A stretch of 64,000 bases of DNA from CAVXNP01 sp963763305 (lineage in GTDB: Bacteria > Pseudomonadota > Gammaproteobacteria > Xanthomonadales > Rhodanobacteraceae). The stretch is taken from the NCBI GenBank assembly GCA_963763305.1, contig CAVXNP010000001.1, forward strand, positions 124,001 through 188,000, in the 5' to 3' direction. How positions within the stretch are numbered: the stretch's first letter is position 1; each line of letters begins with the position of its first letter. This document shows, piece after piece, positions 1 to 10,391 of the stretch. The notes beneath the pieces are model-generated. The model saw nothing but the letters and a program-made list of their open reading frames with translations, was not told the DNA's origin and searched no databases. The position numbers and the translations under genes were made by a program.

Positions 1-386
1 GAGCGCCAGGTCCTGCAGTTCGCACTCGCCGCCCTGATCGCAGATCGGGCAATCGAGCGGATGGTTGATCAGCAGGAACTCCATCACGTCGCGCTGGAAA
101 TGCAGCGCCTTCTCGGTGCGGGTCTGCACCTTCATGCCCTCGGCCACCGGCGTGGCGCAGGCCGGCTGCGGCTTGGGCATGGGCTTGCCGCCCATCTCCA
201 CTTCGACCAGGCACATACGGCAGTTGGCCGCGATCGGCAGCTTGCGGTGGTAGCAGAAGCGAGGGATCGCGACACCGATGGCGTCGGCCGCCTCGATGAT
301 CATCGCGCCCTTGCGGATCTGCGTGGGCTTGCCGTCGATCTCGATGTTCAGCAGATCGGTTGGAACGGAATTGGGCTGCGCACTCA

Positions 387-387
<1 letters not shown>
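1..387 (-). CDS. nuoG: NADH-quinone oxidoreductase subunit G, N-terminal part (runs off the window)
   Basis: Only the first 129 codons lie in the window; the gene continues past base 1. NuoG is the iron-sulfur subunit of the peripheral arm of complex I. The visible part is the ferredoxin-like 2Fe-2S domain with Cys45, Cys56, Cys59 and Cys77, followed by the His/Cys set of the next 4Fe-4S cluster (His109, Cys113, Cys116, Cys122). The ATG at 387 shares its A with the nuoF stop codon, so translation is coupled to nuoF. No defect is visible in this part. Confidence 0.97.
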
Positions 388-1697
<1,310 letters not shown>

Positions 1698-1710
1698 TGG
1701 TATTGAGCCC

Positions 1711-2238
1711 TTATTCCAGACCGTCGAGGATGTCGTCGAGCTTCTCGGGGGTGAGGTGCTCGTGGTAGTGCCCGTTGACGGTCATCGCCGGCGCGTACAC
1801 GCAGGCGGCAATGCATTCTTCTTCGCGCTTGAGATACACGCGGCCGTCCGGCGTGCTTTCGCCGAGCTTCACGCCGAGCTTCTTCTCGCAATGACGCACC
1901 AGGCCCTCGGCGCCGTTGAGCCAGCACGAGATGTTGGTGCAGATAGCCACGTTGTTGCGCCCAACCGGCTTGGTTTCCAGCATCGAATAGAAGCTGGCCA
2001 CTTCGTAGCCCCAGATCGCGGGCACGTCGAGGTAGCGGGTCACCGCGGTGATCAGCTCGTCGGTGAGGAAGCCCTGGTTCTGCTCCTGCGCGGCAAACAG
2101 CGCCTGGATCAGCGCCGAGCGCTTGCGGTCGGGCGGGAACTTGGCCACCCACTCGTCGATGTGGTGGCGGGTGTGCTCGCTCAGTACGACAAGCGGATCG
2201 ACGTGCTTGACCTGGTCGTAATGTCCGGTGGCTTTCAT
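1711..2238 (-). CDS. nuoE: NADH-quinone oxidoreductase subunit E (2Fe-2S)
   Basis: This 175-residue thioredoxin-like subunit of the NADH module carries the four cluster ligands in the family pattern Cys100-x4-Cys105 and Cys142-x3-Cys146. It sits between nuoD and nuoF as in the standard nuo operon. The start ATG at 2238 lies 22 bp downstream of the repaired nuoD stop. No abnormality is visible. Confidence 0.97.
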   Translation of the reverse strand: MKATGHYDQVKHVDPLVVLSEHTRHHIDEWVAKFPPDRKRSALIQALFAAQEQNQGFLTDELITAVTRYLDVPAIWGYEVASFYSMLETKPVGRNNVAICTNISCWLNGAEGLVRHCEKKLGVKLGESTPDGRVYLKREEECIAACVYAPAMTVNGHYHEHLTPEKLDDILDGLE

Positions 2239-2260
2239 GGTTCTCTCCGTCGTGGCCGGC

Positions 2261-3518
2261 TCAGCGATCGATTTCGCCGAACACGAGGTCGTAGGTGCCG
2301 ATCATCGCGACCACGTCGGCCAGCATGTGGCCGCGCACGATCGGATCGATCGACGACAGATGGGCAAAGCCCGGGCGCGCGCAGGTGCACACGGAACGGC
2401 TTGTTGGCGCCGTCGGAGACCAGGTAGCAGCCGAACTCGCCCTTGGGCGCCTCCACCGCGCAGTAGGTCTCGCCGGCGGGCACGCAGTAGCCTTCGGTGA
2501 AATGCTTGAAGTGGTGGATCAGCGCTTCCATGTCCTCCTTCATTTCGGCGCGCGAGGGCGGCGCCACCTTGAAGTTCTTCACCATCACCGGACCGGGATT
2601 GGCGCGCAGCCAATCGACGCACTGCTTGATGATGCGGTTGGACTGGCGCATCTCTTCCACGCGCACCAGGTAGCGGTCATAGCAATCGCCATTGACGCCC
2701 ACCGGGATGTCGAAATCCATCTCGGCGTACTTGGCGTACGGCTGGGTCTTGCGCAGGTCCCAGGCCAGGCCCGAGCCACGAACCATCGGACCGGACATGC
2801 CCCAGGCAGTGGCCATCTCCGGGCTGATCACGCCGATGCCGACGGTGCGCTGCTTCCAGATGCGGTTGTTGGTCAGCAGCTCCTCGTACTCGTCCACCTT
2901 GTGCGGGAAGTACGCGGTGAACGCCTCGATGAAGTCGAGCATGGACCCTTCGCGCCAGGCGTTGAAGTTCTTCAGGTCCTTGCCCTTGTGCCAGGGCGAC
3001 TCGCGGTACTGCGGCATCTGCGCCGGCAGGTCGCGGTAGACGCCGCCGGGGCGGTAGTAGGTCGCGTGCATGCGCGCGCCGGAGACCGCCTCGTAGACGT
3101 CCATCAGCAGCTCGCGCTCGCGGAACGCGTACAGGAACACCGCCATCGCGCCCAGGTCGAGCGCGTTCGAGCCGATCCACATCAGGTGGTTACGCAGCCG
3201 GGTGATCTCGTCGAACATCGTGCGGATGTACTGCGCACGCTCGGGCGCCTCGATCCCCAGCAGGGTCTCGATGGCGCGCACGTAGGCGTGCTCGTTGCAC
3301 ATCATCGACACGTAGTCGAGGCGATCCATGTAGCCGATCGACTGGTTGAACGGCTTGGCCTCGGCCAGCTTCTCGGTACCCCGATGCAGCAGTCCGATGT
3401 GCGGATCGGCGCGGACGATGGTTTCGCCGTCCATCTCCAGCACCAGGCGCAGCACGCCATGCGCGGCCGGATGCTGCGGGCCGAAGTTCATCGTGTAATT
3501 GCGGATTTCCTCGGCCAT
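2261..3518 (-). CDS. nuoD: NADH-quinone oxidoreductase subunit D (frame broken near its 3' end)
   Basis: This is the 49-kDa-type subunit that forms the quinone pocket with NuoB. The frame starting at 3518 follows the family from the N terminus ([16 protein letters not shown]) to residue about 380. It then departs at RAPG, where the run of C at 2370-2372 appears one base too long. Removing one base restores the expected end [13 protein letters not shown] through FGEIDR, with the stop at 2261-2263. Left as it stands, the frame ends at 2235 and overlaps nuoE. An intact NuoD is needed for the complex, so a sequencing insertion is the likelier explanation. Confidence 0.93.
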
Positions 3519-3521
3519 TTT

Positions 3522-4250
3522 TTAGTTCTCGCGCCAGTTGTCGGCGGCCTCGGCCCGGGCCTGCATCAGGTCGGCATCGTCGCGGATCACGCGCGGCACC
3601 AGCACGCGCGGCTCGATCGAGACCGGTTCGTACACCACGCGCTTGAGCTGCGCGTCGTAACGGACCTCGACGTTGCCGATCAGCGGGAAATCCTTGCGGA
3701 ACGGGTGGCCGACGAAGCCGTAGTCGGTGAGGATCCGGCGCAGGTCCGGATGCCCGTCGAACAGGATCCCGTACAGGTCGAATGCCTCGCGCTCGAACCA
3801 GTTGGATACCGGCCAGATCGAGGTCACCGAGGGCACCACCGGCAGCAGGTCGTCCTGGCAGAACACGCGCAGGCGAATACGCTGGTTGAGCTCGAGCGAC
3901 AGCAAATGGATGACCACCACGAAACGCCGGGGCCGGTTCTCGTCCCGAGGGCGCCCGGCCCAGTCGAAGCGGCCCACCTGCTCGCCCTCCACGCCACGGG
4001 AGAAGCCCGTGGTGGAGACCGTCTCGGTGTCCCACTCGTCCTTGCCGTAACCCAGGTAGTCCAGGCCGCAAAGATCGATCAGCTGACCGAAGCGGAAGCC
4101 GGGCTCGTCGCGCAGCGCCAGCGCCACGCTGGGCAAGTCGGCGGCGGCCAGCTCGGCCGTGGTTTCGCGGCGAACCGCGGTGATCGACAGGGTATCGCCG
4201 AACCGCGCGGCGAGCCGCTCGGCCAGTGAGGTCGGTTGCGTAACGCTCAT
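3522..4250 (-). CDS. nuoC: NADH-quinone oxidoreductase subunit C
   Basis: The product has 242 residues and belongs to the 30-kDa subunit family of the complex I connecting module. The signature [20 protein letters not shown] is present around residues 150-170, followed by the conserved [10 protein letters not shown]. The segment after residue 215 is a short extension typical of Xanthomonadales versions. It stops 3 bp before nuoD and follows nuoB by 11 bp, consistent with one transcript. Confidence 0.97.
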   Translation of the reverse strand: MSVTQPTSLAERLAARFGDTLSITAVRRETTAELAAADLPSVALALRDEPGFRFGQLIDLCGLDYLGYGKDEWDTETVSTTGFSRGVEGEQVGRFDWAGRPRDENRPRRFVVVIHLLSLELNQRIRLRVFCQDDLLPVVPSVTSIWPVSNWFEREAFDLYGILFDGHPDLRRILTDYGFVGHPFRKDFPLIGNVEVRYDAQLKRVVYEPVSIEPRVLVPRVIRDDADLMQARAEAADNWREN

Positions 4251-4261
4251 GTGGCGGCCCT

Positions 4262-4819
4262 CTACGAACGCGCGATGGTGCTGGTGCGGCGGATCTTCTT
4301 CTGCAACTGCAGGATGCCGTGGATCAGCGCCTCGGCCGTCGGAGGGCAGCCGGGCACATAGATATCCACCGGCACGATGCGGTCACAACCGCGCACCACC
4401 GAATAGGAATAGTGGTAGTAGCCACCGCCATTGGCGCAGCTGCCCATGGAGATGACCCACTTCGGGTCGGGCATCTGGTCGTACACGCGGCGCAGCGCCG
4501 GCGCCATCTTGTTGACCAGCGTGCCGGCGACGATCATCACATCGCTCTGGCGCGGACTGGGCCGGAAGATCACGCCGTAACGGTCCAGATCGAAGCGGGC
4601 CGCGCCGGCATGCATCATCTCCACCGCACAGCAGGCCAGGCCGAAGGTCATCGGCCACATCGAACCGGTGCGCGCCCAGTTCATCAGCGCGTCGACCGAG
4701 GTGGTGCCGAAACCGCGCTGCACGATCGGGTTGTCTTCGGACGGGCGCAGGATGTCGTCGACCACATCCAGCGGCTGCGGGTTGTGCATGACCTTGTCGA
4801 TCGAGGAGATCACTCCCAT
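4262..4819 (-). CDS. nuoB: NADH-quinone oxidoreductase subunit B (N2 cluster)
   Basis: The product of 185 residues starts [13 protein letters not shown] at the ATG at 4819. It carries the cluster N2 ligands: adjacent Cys63-Cys64 in LACCAVE, Cys128 in [10 protein letters not shown] and Cys158 in YVPGCPP. N2 hands electrons to quinone at the NuoD interface. A longer open frame extends upstream to 5038, but that part is antisense or out-of-frame reading of nuoA. The start overlaps the nuoA end by 10 bases. Confidence 0.97.
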   Translation of the reverse strand: MGVISSIDKVMHNPQPLDVVDDILRPSEDNPIVQRGFGTTSVDALMNWARTGSMWPMTFGLACCAVEMMHAGAARFDLDRYGVIFRPSPRQSDVMIVAGTLVNKMAPALRRVYDQMPDPKWVISMGSCANGGGYYHYSYSVVRGCDRIVPVDIYVPGCPPTAEALIHGILQLQKKIRRTSTIARS

Positions 4820-5166
4820 TCCAGTGCTCCCTTCTTCCAGACGTAGGCAAAACCGATCACCAGCAACAGCAGGAACAGGGCCATCTCCACCAGCGCCACG
4901 ATGCCGATGCGCGTGAACACCACCGCCCAAGGAAACAGGAACGCGATTTCCAGGTCGAAGATGATGAAGAGGATGGCCAGCAGGTAGTAGCGCACGTCGA
5001 AACGCATGCGCGCGTCCTCGAACGCCTCGAAGCCGCACTCGTAGGGTGCGAGCTTGTCCGCCTCCGGACGGCGCGGGCCGGCAAGCATGCCAACCGCCAG
5101 CAGGACCAGGCCAAGACCGGTGGCCACGCCGATGAACAGCAGGATGGGCCAGTATTCAGCAAGCAC
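4810..5166 (-). CDS. nuoA: NADH-quinone oxidoreductase subunit A
   Basis: This small membrane subunit of complex I (118 residues) begins at a GTG at 5166, giving [15 protein letters not shown]. Three hydrophobic segments are visible (about residues 5-30, 60-82 and 86-108), with the conserved loop [16 protein letters not shown] between the first and second. The start was chosen because it gives the family length and a GGAGG lies 11 bases upstream. The open frame continues to 5361, but that upstream part is basic and unlike NuoA. It is the first gene of the operon. Confidence 0.95.
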   Translation of the reverse strand: MLAEYWPILLFIGVATGLGLVLLAVGMLAGPRRPEADKLAPYECGFEAFEDARMRFDVRYYLLAILFIIFDLEIAFLFPWAVVFTRIGIVALVEMALFLLLLVIGFAYVWKKGALEWE

Positions 5167-5330
5167 GATGCAACGTACCTCCGCGCCACGCAGGCGCATC
5201 AGTGACCGTGGGGACGGTCCGGCAACTTCGATTGGGCCGGCCACAAGGGCCGCTCGAGGACTCCTGGACGTGACCGCGCGGGATCGTCGGCGAGGACGTG
5301 GCCCCACGCTTTCAGTTCGGGAATCGCGAC

Positions 5331-5361
5331 ATTGTATCAGCGCGCGCGGGTACAACGACAA
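5331..5361 (-). promoter_or_regulatory. Candidate sigma70-type promoter for the nuo operon
   Basis: Read on the minus strand there is a -35-like TTGTCG (5356-5361) and a good -10 TACAAT (5331-5336) with a 19-base gap, about 165 bases upstream of the nuoA start. The gap is longer than ideal. The stretch 5167-5388 holds no gene and no tRNA or secG, which precede nuo in some relatives. The call rests on motif match only. Confidence 0.4.
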
Positions 5362-5388
5362 GCCTTGACGCCAACGCGGCAGGCTGCA

Positions 5389-5745
5389 TCACATCGTGTG
5401 GGTCGGTCTTTCCGAGTTGAGCACGCCGACCAGGATGTTCTCGATGCGCTGCCGGGCGACTTCGCTGTCACCCGATTCGTTGAAGTGGATGCCGATACCC
5501 GCCGTGCGATTGCCCTGCGCGCCCAGCGGGCTGATCCATGCCACCTTGCCCACCACCGACAGGCGCTCGGTTTCGCCGGCCAGGGTGATCAGCAGCACCA
5601 CCTCGTCGCCCAGGGCATAGCGCTGGGTGGTCGGCGCGAACAGGCCGCCGTTCTTCAGGAACGGCATGTACGCGTTGTACAACGCAGCGGCATCCTTGAT
5701 CTTCAGCGAGATGATGCCCTGGCGGGCGGCGGCGACGGGGTTCAT
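5389..5745 (-). CDS. pilZ: PilZ domain protein, type IV pilus type
   Basis: The product has 118 residues, the usual length of the PilZ protein required for type IV pilus assembly in Pseudomonas and Xanthomonas. It begins MNPVAAARQGIISLKIKD at 5745 and ends with the family-typical GIGIHF followed by an IENIL helix. The N terminus lacks the RxxxR and later NxSxxG signature of c-di-GMP binders, which is normal for this pilus subgroup, so it is probably a protein-binding adaptor. It is the most distal member of the holB side of the cluster, separated from holB by the PIG-L gene. The N-terminal extension readable up to 5901 is not convincing. Confidence 0.9.
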   Translation of the reverse strand: MNPVAAARQGIISLKIKDAAALYNAYMPFLKNGGLFAPTTQRYALGDEVVLLITLAGETERLSVVGKVAWISPLGAQGNRTAGIGIHFNESGDSEVARQRIENILVGVLNSERPTHTM

Positions 5746-5907
5746 GCGGCTCCTGGCGGACTGCCGTTCAGCGGACTGCGGACATTCGCATCCTAGTGTA
5801 CCGCCCCCCGCTTGGCGACCCTCTGCCACCCCGCCAGCAGGCCGCGCGTAGCCGGAGCGCAGGCGACTGTGACGTGGTACACGGCTGCCACGACGGAGCA
5901 AGCCCGA

Positions 5908-6846
5908 CTACAGCTCGCACCAGCCCCAGCGGTCGAAAATCCAGGGCGAGGACACTTCCAGGGTGAGCTTGGCGAACTGCGGCCCACCTCCATGCCGCCC
6001 GGCCGCCAGTCGGAAGCCATCGCCGGTGCGCTCCAGTGGCGCCCTGGACCAGGGCCAGCTGTGCACGCGCTCGCCGTTGGCCAGCAGCAGGCGCAGGCGT
6101 GGCTGCCATAGGGGAGCCGGCCGCCATGGCAGCACGGCTTCGGTCGACGACACCGTCTGCGCCAAAGTGAACCGCTCGGGGCGGTCGGCCATCCCCCGCA
6201 TGCGTCGCCCGCTCAACGCCATCTGGCTGCGGTGTTCCTGCAGTGCCGCAAGCTTGATGGCGTGCAGCTCAGGCGCCGCCGGAAACTGCACCGGCACGGC
6301 GTCGGGTTCGGTGCGCCCATGCACCAGATAGCCCAGCAGCGGCGGAGACGGTCGTCCGGTCCGAGCCAGCGCCAGACGCATGAGCACGTGCGCACTGCCA
6401 TGATCCGGATGCCGGTCGCCCAGTGCGGGCAAGGCGATCAGGCTCGGTTGCCAGTCCTCCAGCTCCCGTTGCAGCAGTTGCAACGACTCGCCGTGGTGCG
6501 CACGCAGGCGAGCGGTCACCCCCATGTCGGGCCAGCCCATCATCCGCAAGGCGTCCGGGGCCAGGTCGAGCGTCCGCAGCGCGCGGGCCACCTCGCCCCG
6601 CCGGCGCTCGCCCCAGCGCCGACGCTCGCCGGGGCCGATCCACAGGCGTCGCTCCAGCCAGCGCTGTGGCCACGGATTGTCGTCGCCACTGGTCAGCAAC
6701 AGCACCCGCACCGATCCGCCGGCGCGCCGCACGTGCTGGATCAGCTCGCCGGTCCCGATCGTTTCGTCGTCCGGATGTGGCGCAACCACCAGCAGACGGG
6801 TGCGCGCATCGATGGGCCATCGCTCCCGGTTTCAGCGGCATGTCAT
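5908..6846 (-). CDS. PIG-L family (LmbE-like) deacetylase, start region disturbed
   Basis: The family fold is clear from VVAPHPDDETIG near the start (zinc ligands His and Asp) and HPDHGSAHVL in the middle. Members remove acetyl groups from N-acetylglucosaminyl-type substrates; the substrate here is unknown. The C-terminal third resembles no domain I recognise. The clean frame runs 5908-6789 and stays open to 6831, where a TGA blocks it. Reading across two compensating single-base slips (about 6838 and 6815) gives a natural start MT-AAETGSDGPIDARTRLLVV from the ATG at 6846. A further in-frame ATG at 6918, 11 bp after holB, opens 28 codons (MHIADIVPGRLIIFPALDW) that could be the real N terminus. 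Confidence 0.8.
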
Positions 6847-6929
6847 GGTGTCCCCTGCCGGCCAGTCGAGCGCCGGGAAAATGATCAGTCTGCCGGGCAC
6901 GATGTCGGCGATGTGCATGCGACGGCCGG

Positions 6930-7877
6930 TCACCGCCAGCGTGCCAGCAGCTCGAGCAGCAGCAGGTCGGTGCGCAGCGGTCCGCGCAATGCATCGCGGG
7001 TACGGTTGACGGCGGCGTACCAGTCCGCCAGGGCCTCCGCATCCAGGCCACTGGCCAGAGGCGCCGCCGCACCGGTGCCCCGCGCCTTCAACTCGTCGGC
7101 CACTGCCTGGGCGGCGAACCACAGCCGTTGTGCCGGCTCGTCATCGAGCCAGCGCCGCACCACCTCCATCGGCTCGCCGCGACCGGCCGCGAGCGCGGCC
7201 AGGTCCTTGCGCACCCCTTTCCGCCGATCGAGCGCGCCCTGCGCCGACCAGTCGCGGGCCAGCCCGGGGTTGCCGCCGGCAGCGGCGAGCGCATGCTCCG
7301 GATCGGCCACGCCCTGCTCTTGCAGCCAGGCCATCGCAACCGATGCCGACGGCAGTTGGAACTCGATCCGCTGGCAACGGCTGCGAATGGTCTGCGGCAG
7401 CATCCAGGGCGCGTCGGCCAGCAGGATCAGCAGTGTCTGCGATGACGGCTCCTCCAGCGTCTTGAGCAGCGCATTGGCAGCGGCCGAATTCATCGCGTCG
7501 GCCGGGTCGATCACCGCCACCTGCCAGCCACCGAACTGGCTGGACATGGCCAGCCGTGCGGACAGCTCGCGCACCTGCTCCACCACGATCTCGCGCCGCT
7601 GCACGCCGTCCTTGCGCAGCCCCAGGCCCAGCTCGACCAGATCCGGGTGGGTCCCTGCCGCCAGCAGCAGGCAACTGCGGCAACGGCCACAGGCACTGCC
7701 CTGCTCCGGGTGCTGGCAAAGCAGGCCGTTCACGAACTGTCGCATGAACGCTCGCTTGCCCAGCCCGGCCGGGCCGCACAACAGCAGCGCGTGCGGCATG
7801 GCATCGCGCTGGCGTCGCGCCTGCAGGCGCTCCCAGTGCCCGGCATGCCAGGGAAGCATGGCGACGACCTCGCTCAT
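6930..7877 (-). CDS. holB: DNA polymerase III delta-prime subunit
   Basis: The product of 315 residues is a clamp-loader AAA+ subunit. It shows the P-loop-like CGPAGLGKRAF, the zinc-binding cluster Cys-x8-Cys-x2-Cys-x2-Cys (CQHPEQGSACGRCRSC), DPADAMNSAAANALLKTLEEP as the Walker B region, and the SRC arginine-finger motif in TIRSRCQRIEF. The start MSEVVAMLPWH at 7877 overlaps the tmk stop in an ATGA arrangement. Longer frames reaching 8606 merge it with tmk sequence in another phase and were not used. Confidence 0.95.
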   Translation of the reverse strand: MSEVVAMLPWHAGHWERLQARRQRDAMPHALLLCGPAGLGKRAFMRQFVNGLLCQHPEQGSACGRCRSCLLLAAGTHPDLVELGLGLRKDGVQRREIVVEQVRELSARLAMSSQFGGWQVAVIDPADAMNSAAANALLKTLEEPSSQTLLILLADAPWMLPQTIRSRCQRIEFQLPSASVAMAWLQEQGVADPEHALAAAGGNPGLARDWSAQGALDRRKGVRKDLAALAAGRGEPMEVVRRWLDDEPAQRLWFAAQAVADELKARGTGAAAPLASGLDAEALADWYAAVNRTRDALRGPLRTDLLLLELLARWR

Positions 7878-8524
7878 GGCCGTTGTTCCAGCAGCGGCTC
7901 GACCGCCGCGATCGCCGCCTGCAGCACCTGCCCGGGCGACTGGCTGGCGTCGATCAGGCGGAAACGTCCCGGCTCGGCGGCGGCGCGCGCGCGGTAGGTG
8001 GCGCGCACGCGCTCGAAGAAACTGTCGGCCTCGACCTCGATGCGGTCCGCCGCACCACGACCGGCCGCCCGCGCCCGCCCGGTCGCCACGGGCAGGTCCA
8101 GCAGCAGGGTCAGGTCCGGCACCAGCCCGTCGCAGGCCCAGCGTTCCAGCTCGGCAATGCGCTCCATCGGCTGCCCGCGGCCGCCGCCCTGGTAGGCATA
8201 GCTGGCGTCGACAAAGCGGTCGCACAGGACCCAGCGCCCCGCCGACAACGCCGGCTGCAGGCACTGGCGCACCAGCTGGGCGCGCGAGGCGAACATCAGC
8301 AGCAACTCGGTCTCTGCCGCCAGCCCGGCATGCGCCGACTCCAGCACCACCGCGCGCACCGCCTCGCCGACCGCGGTGCCGCCAGGCTCGCGGGTCTGCA
8401 ACAGGTCCACTCCGCGCGCGGCGATATGCGCGTGCAGGCCCGCCAGCAGCGTGCTCTTGCCGGCACCTTCGCCACCTTCGAGCGTGATCAGGCGACCGCG
8501 CGCCATGTCCGGGGCGCCAGTCAT
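7874..8524 (-). CDS. tmk: Thymidylate kinase
   Basis: The enzyme phosphorylates dTMP to dTDP. The P-loop LEGGEGAGKSTL, the DR[FY] motif CDRFVDASYAYQGGGRG and the TREPGGT substrate loop are all present. I place the start at the ATG at 8524 (MTGAPDMARGRL, 216 residues) because it makes an ATGA overlap with the mltG stop; an ATG at 8530 and a downstream MARG are alternatives. It lies between mltG and holB, the order found in many Gammaproteobacteria. Confidence 0.95.
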   Translation of the reverse strand: MTGAPDMARGRLITLEGGEGAGKSTLLAGLHAHIAARGVDLLQTREPGGTAVGEAVRAVVLESAHAGLAAETELLLMFASRAQLVRQCLQPALSAGRWVLCDRFVDASYAYQGGGRGQPMERIAELERWACDGLVPDLTLLLDLPVATGRARAAGRGAADRIEVEADSFFERVRATYRARAAAEPGRFRLIDASQSPGQVLQAAIAAVEPLLEQRP

Positions 8525-9555
8525 CGGCATCGCTTGAGCTGATAGCAGCGGACGTTGCGGTTGTGCTCGGCCAGCGAACTGGCGAACACATGGCTGCCAT
8601 CGCCACGTGCCACGAAATAGAGGGCCTTGCCGGGCGCCGGATGCAGCGCTGCCTGGATCGCCGGCTTGCCAGGCAGGGCGATCGGCGTCGGCGGCAGGCC
8701 GGCGCGCGTGTAAGTGTTGTAGGGGGTGTCGGCGGTCAGGTCGCTGCGCCGGATATTGCCCTGGTAATGGTCACCCATGCCGTAGATCACGCTGGGGTCG
8801 GTCTGCAGCAGCATGTGGTTTTCCAGGCGGCGGACGAACACGCCGGCGATGCGCGCCCGCTCGTCGGCGCGGCCGGTCTCCCTCTCCACGATCGAGGCCA
8901 GGATCAACGCGTCGTAGGGCGTCGCCAGCGGCAGATCCTTGTCGCGCCCGGGCCACAGCGTGGCCAGGGTCTGCCGCATCGCCTCGTGCGCACGCTTGAG
9001 GATGTCCAGGTCACTGTCGCCCTTGACGAAGGCGTAGGTCTCCGGAAGGAAGCGACCCTCCGGCATTTCGTCGGCCGCGCCGAGCCGCTGCATCACCTGC
9101 GCATCGTCCAGCCCGGCCGCCAGGTGACGCAGCCCGCTCTCGGCTGCCAGCGCCGCACGCAACTGGTCGAAGGTCCAGCCATCGACGATGGTAAAGCGGT
9201 GCTGCAAAACCTTGCCGCTGGCCATGTCCGCCAGCAGTCGCCGCGGCGTGGTGCCCACCGCGATCGCGTATTCGCCGGCGTTGAGGTGCCCGGAGACATG
9301 CATCTGCCTGGCCAGCACCCGCCAGTACAACGGTGGTGTCCGGGTCAGTTGCTGGCGATGCAGCAGGTCGACGATGCCACGCAGGCTGCTGCCGCGGGCC
9401 ACTTCCACCACCGCCCCCTGTGGCGGCACGTCCAGCGGCGTGCGGCTGAAGCGGTCGAACTGGAACCAGGCCCAGCCCGCGGCGGCGATCAGCGCCAGCA
9501 GCACCAGCCAAGCCAGTCCACGCAGGAAACCGCCCTGCCCGTGTCTTGAATTCAT
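8521..9555 (-). CDS. mltG: Endolytic murein transglycosylase MltG
   Basis: The product of 344 residues has one N-terminal membrane anchor (about residues 12-32), a LysM-like region (GSSLRGIVDLLHRQ) and the YceG catalytic domain with LILASIVERETG, whose Glu is the catalytic residue, and the upstream GRFLPETYAF. It cuts nascent peptidoglycan strands and limits their length. Start at 9555 overlaps the pabC stop by four bases and the stop overlaps tmk. Frames extending to 10110 are out-of-phase pabC sequence. Confidence 0.95.
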   Translation of the reverse strand: MNSRHGQGGFLRGLAWLVLLALIAAAGWAWFQFDRFSRTPLDVPPQGAVVEVARGSSLRGIVDLLHRQQLTRTPPLYWRVLARQMHVSGHLNAGEYAIAVGTTPRRLLADMASGKVLQHRFTIVDGWTFDQLRAALAAESGLRHLAAGLDDAQVMQRLGAADEMPEGRFLPETYAFVKGDSDLDILKRAHEAMRQTLATLWPGRDKDLPLATPYDALILASIVERETGRADERARIAGVFVRRLENHMLLQTDPSVIYGMGDHYQGNIRRSDLTADTPYNTYTRAGLPPTPIALPGKPAIQAALHPAPGKALYFVARGDGSHVFASSLAEHNRNVRCYQLKRCR

Positions 9556-10391
9556 CCCGCCTGCTCCATGGAAAAACCCAGCCCGCGCCAATGGTCCTGC
9601 ATCGCCCGGACTACCGGACCCACCGCCAGCGCGCGCCCGCCCAGCTCGCGCACCGGCAGCATGCCGCGCACGCTGGAGCTGAGGAACATCTCGCTGGTCC
9701 GCTCCAGCTCGTCCCAACCGACATCGCGCACCCGTACCCGCTTCTGCGTCGCCAGAATTTCGGCCCGGGCGACACCGGCCACGCCACAACGCTGCAGTGA
9801 CGGCGTGACCAGCTCCCCGTCGATCACCATGAACACATTGGCCGCGGTGGCGCGACACGAGCCGGTCAAGGTTATCGCACAGCAGACCCTCGGCGATCGA
9901 CGGATCGTTCCATTCCGCACGTGCCAGCACCTGCTCCAGGCGATTGAGATGCTTGATGCCGGCCAGCAAAGGCTGTTCGCCCAGGCGCAGCTGGCAGCGA
10001 CGCACCCGCACCCCGGTTCGGTAATCGCAGGCCGGCAGCGATGGCAGCGGGAACGCCGCGACCACTCGCGTGGTGCACGGCCTGCGTCGGTGGAGCGTAA
10101 CCGCGGGCACCGGCCCCGCGGGTCAGCGTGATGCGCACCACCGCATCGAGCAGGCCCGCGCTGGTGGCCTGCGCCTCGGCCAGCAACACGGCCGGATCCG
10201 CTGCCGGCAGCCCGAGGCGTCGGCAACCCTCGGCCAGTCGCTGCCATGTGCCGCGGCCACAACGGAGCCTGCCCCGCGACAAAGCGGACCGTCTCGAACA
10301 GGCCGTCGCCGTAGCCGAGCCCGCGATCGAGCGCCGACACCGTACCCACCGGCATGCCATCGACCAGCACGCGCTCGTCCGGCGTGGCCAT
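9552..10391 (-). CDS. pabC: Aminodeoxychorismate lyase (three apparent frame breaks)
   Basis: This PLP enzyme of the branched-chain aminotransferase fold releases 4-aminobenzoate for folate synthesis. The start [16 protein letters not shown] at 10391 overlaps the pabB stop (TGATG). The family sequence can be followed only by changing phase three times: near 10255 (after PLWPRHM), near 10081 (after YAPPTQ) and near 9857 (after NLDRLVS). Each looks like one extra base. The C-terminal part (ATAANVFMV, SSSVRGMLPV) matches the family. With all three repaired the product is about 278 residues, normal length. Confidence 0.88.
   Translation of the reverse strand: MATPDERVLVDGMPVGTVSALDRGLGYGDGLFETVRFVAGQAPLWPRHMAATGRGLPTPRAAGSGSGRVAGRGAGHQRGPARCGGAHHADPRGRCPRLRSTDAGRAPREWSRRSRCHRCRPAITEPGCGCVAASCAWANSLCWPASSISIAWSRCWHVRNGTIRRSPRVCCAITLTGSCRATAANVFMVIDGELVTPSLQRCGVAGVARAEILATQKRVRVRDVGWDELERTSEMFLSSSVRGMLPVRELGGRALAVGPVVRAMQDHWRGLGFSMEQAG

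Noticed and set aside
2295..4229. Plus-strand open frame of 644 codons across nuoD and nuoC
   Set aside because: It is antisense to clear nuo genes, rich in His, Val and Arg as expected of the reverse phase of GC-rich codons, and has no family features.
6930..8606. A fused Tmk-HolB protein
   Set aside because: The upstream part is tmk in the wrong phase, and both genes have their own overlapping start and stop.
8521..10110. A 529-codon MltG with a long N-terminal extension
   Set aside because: The extra N-terminal part is pabC read in another phase because of frame breaks; the start at 9555 gives the family length and an ATGA overlap.
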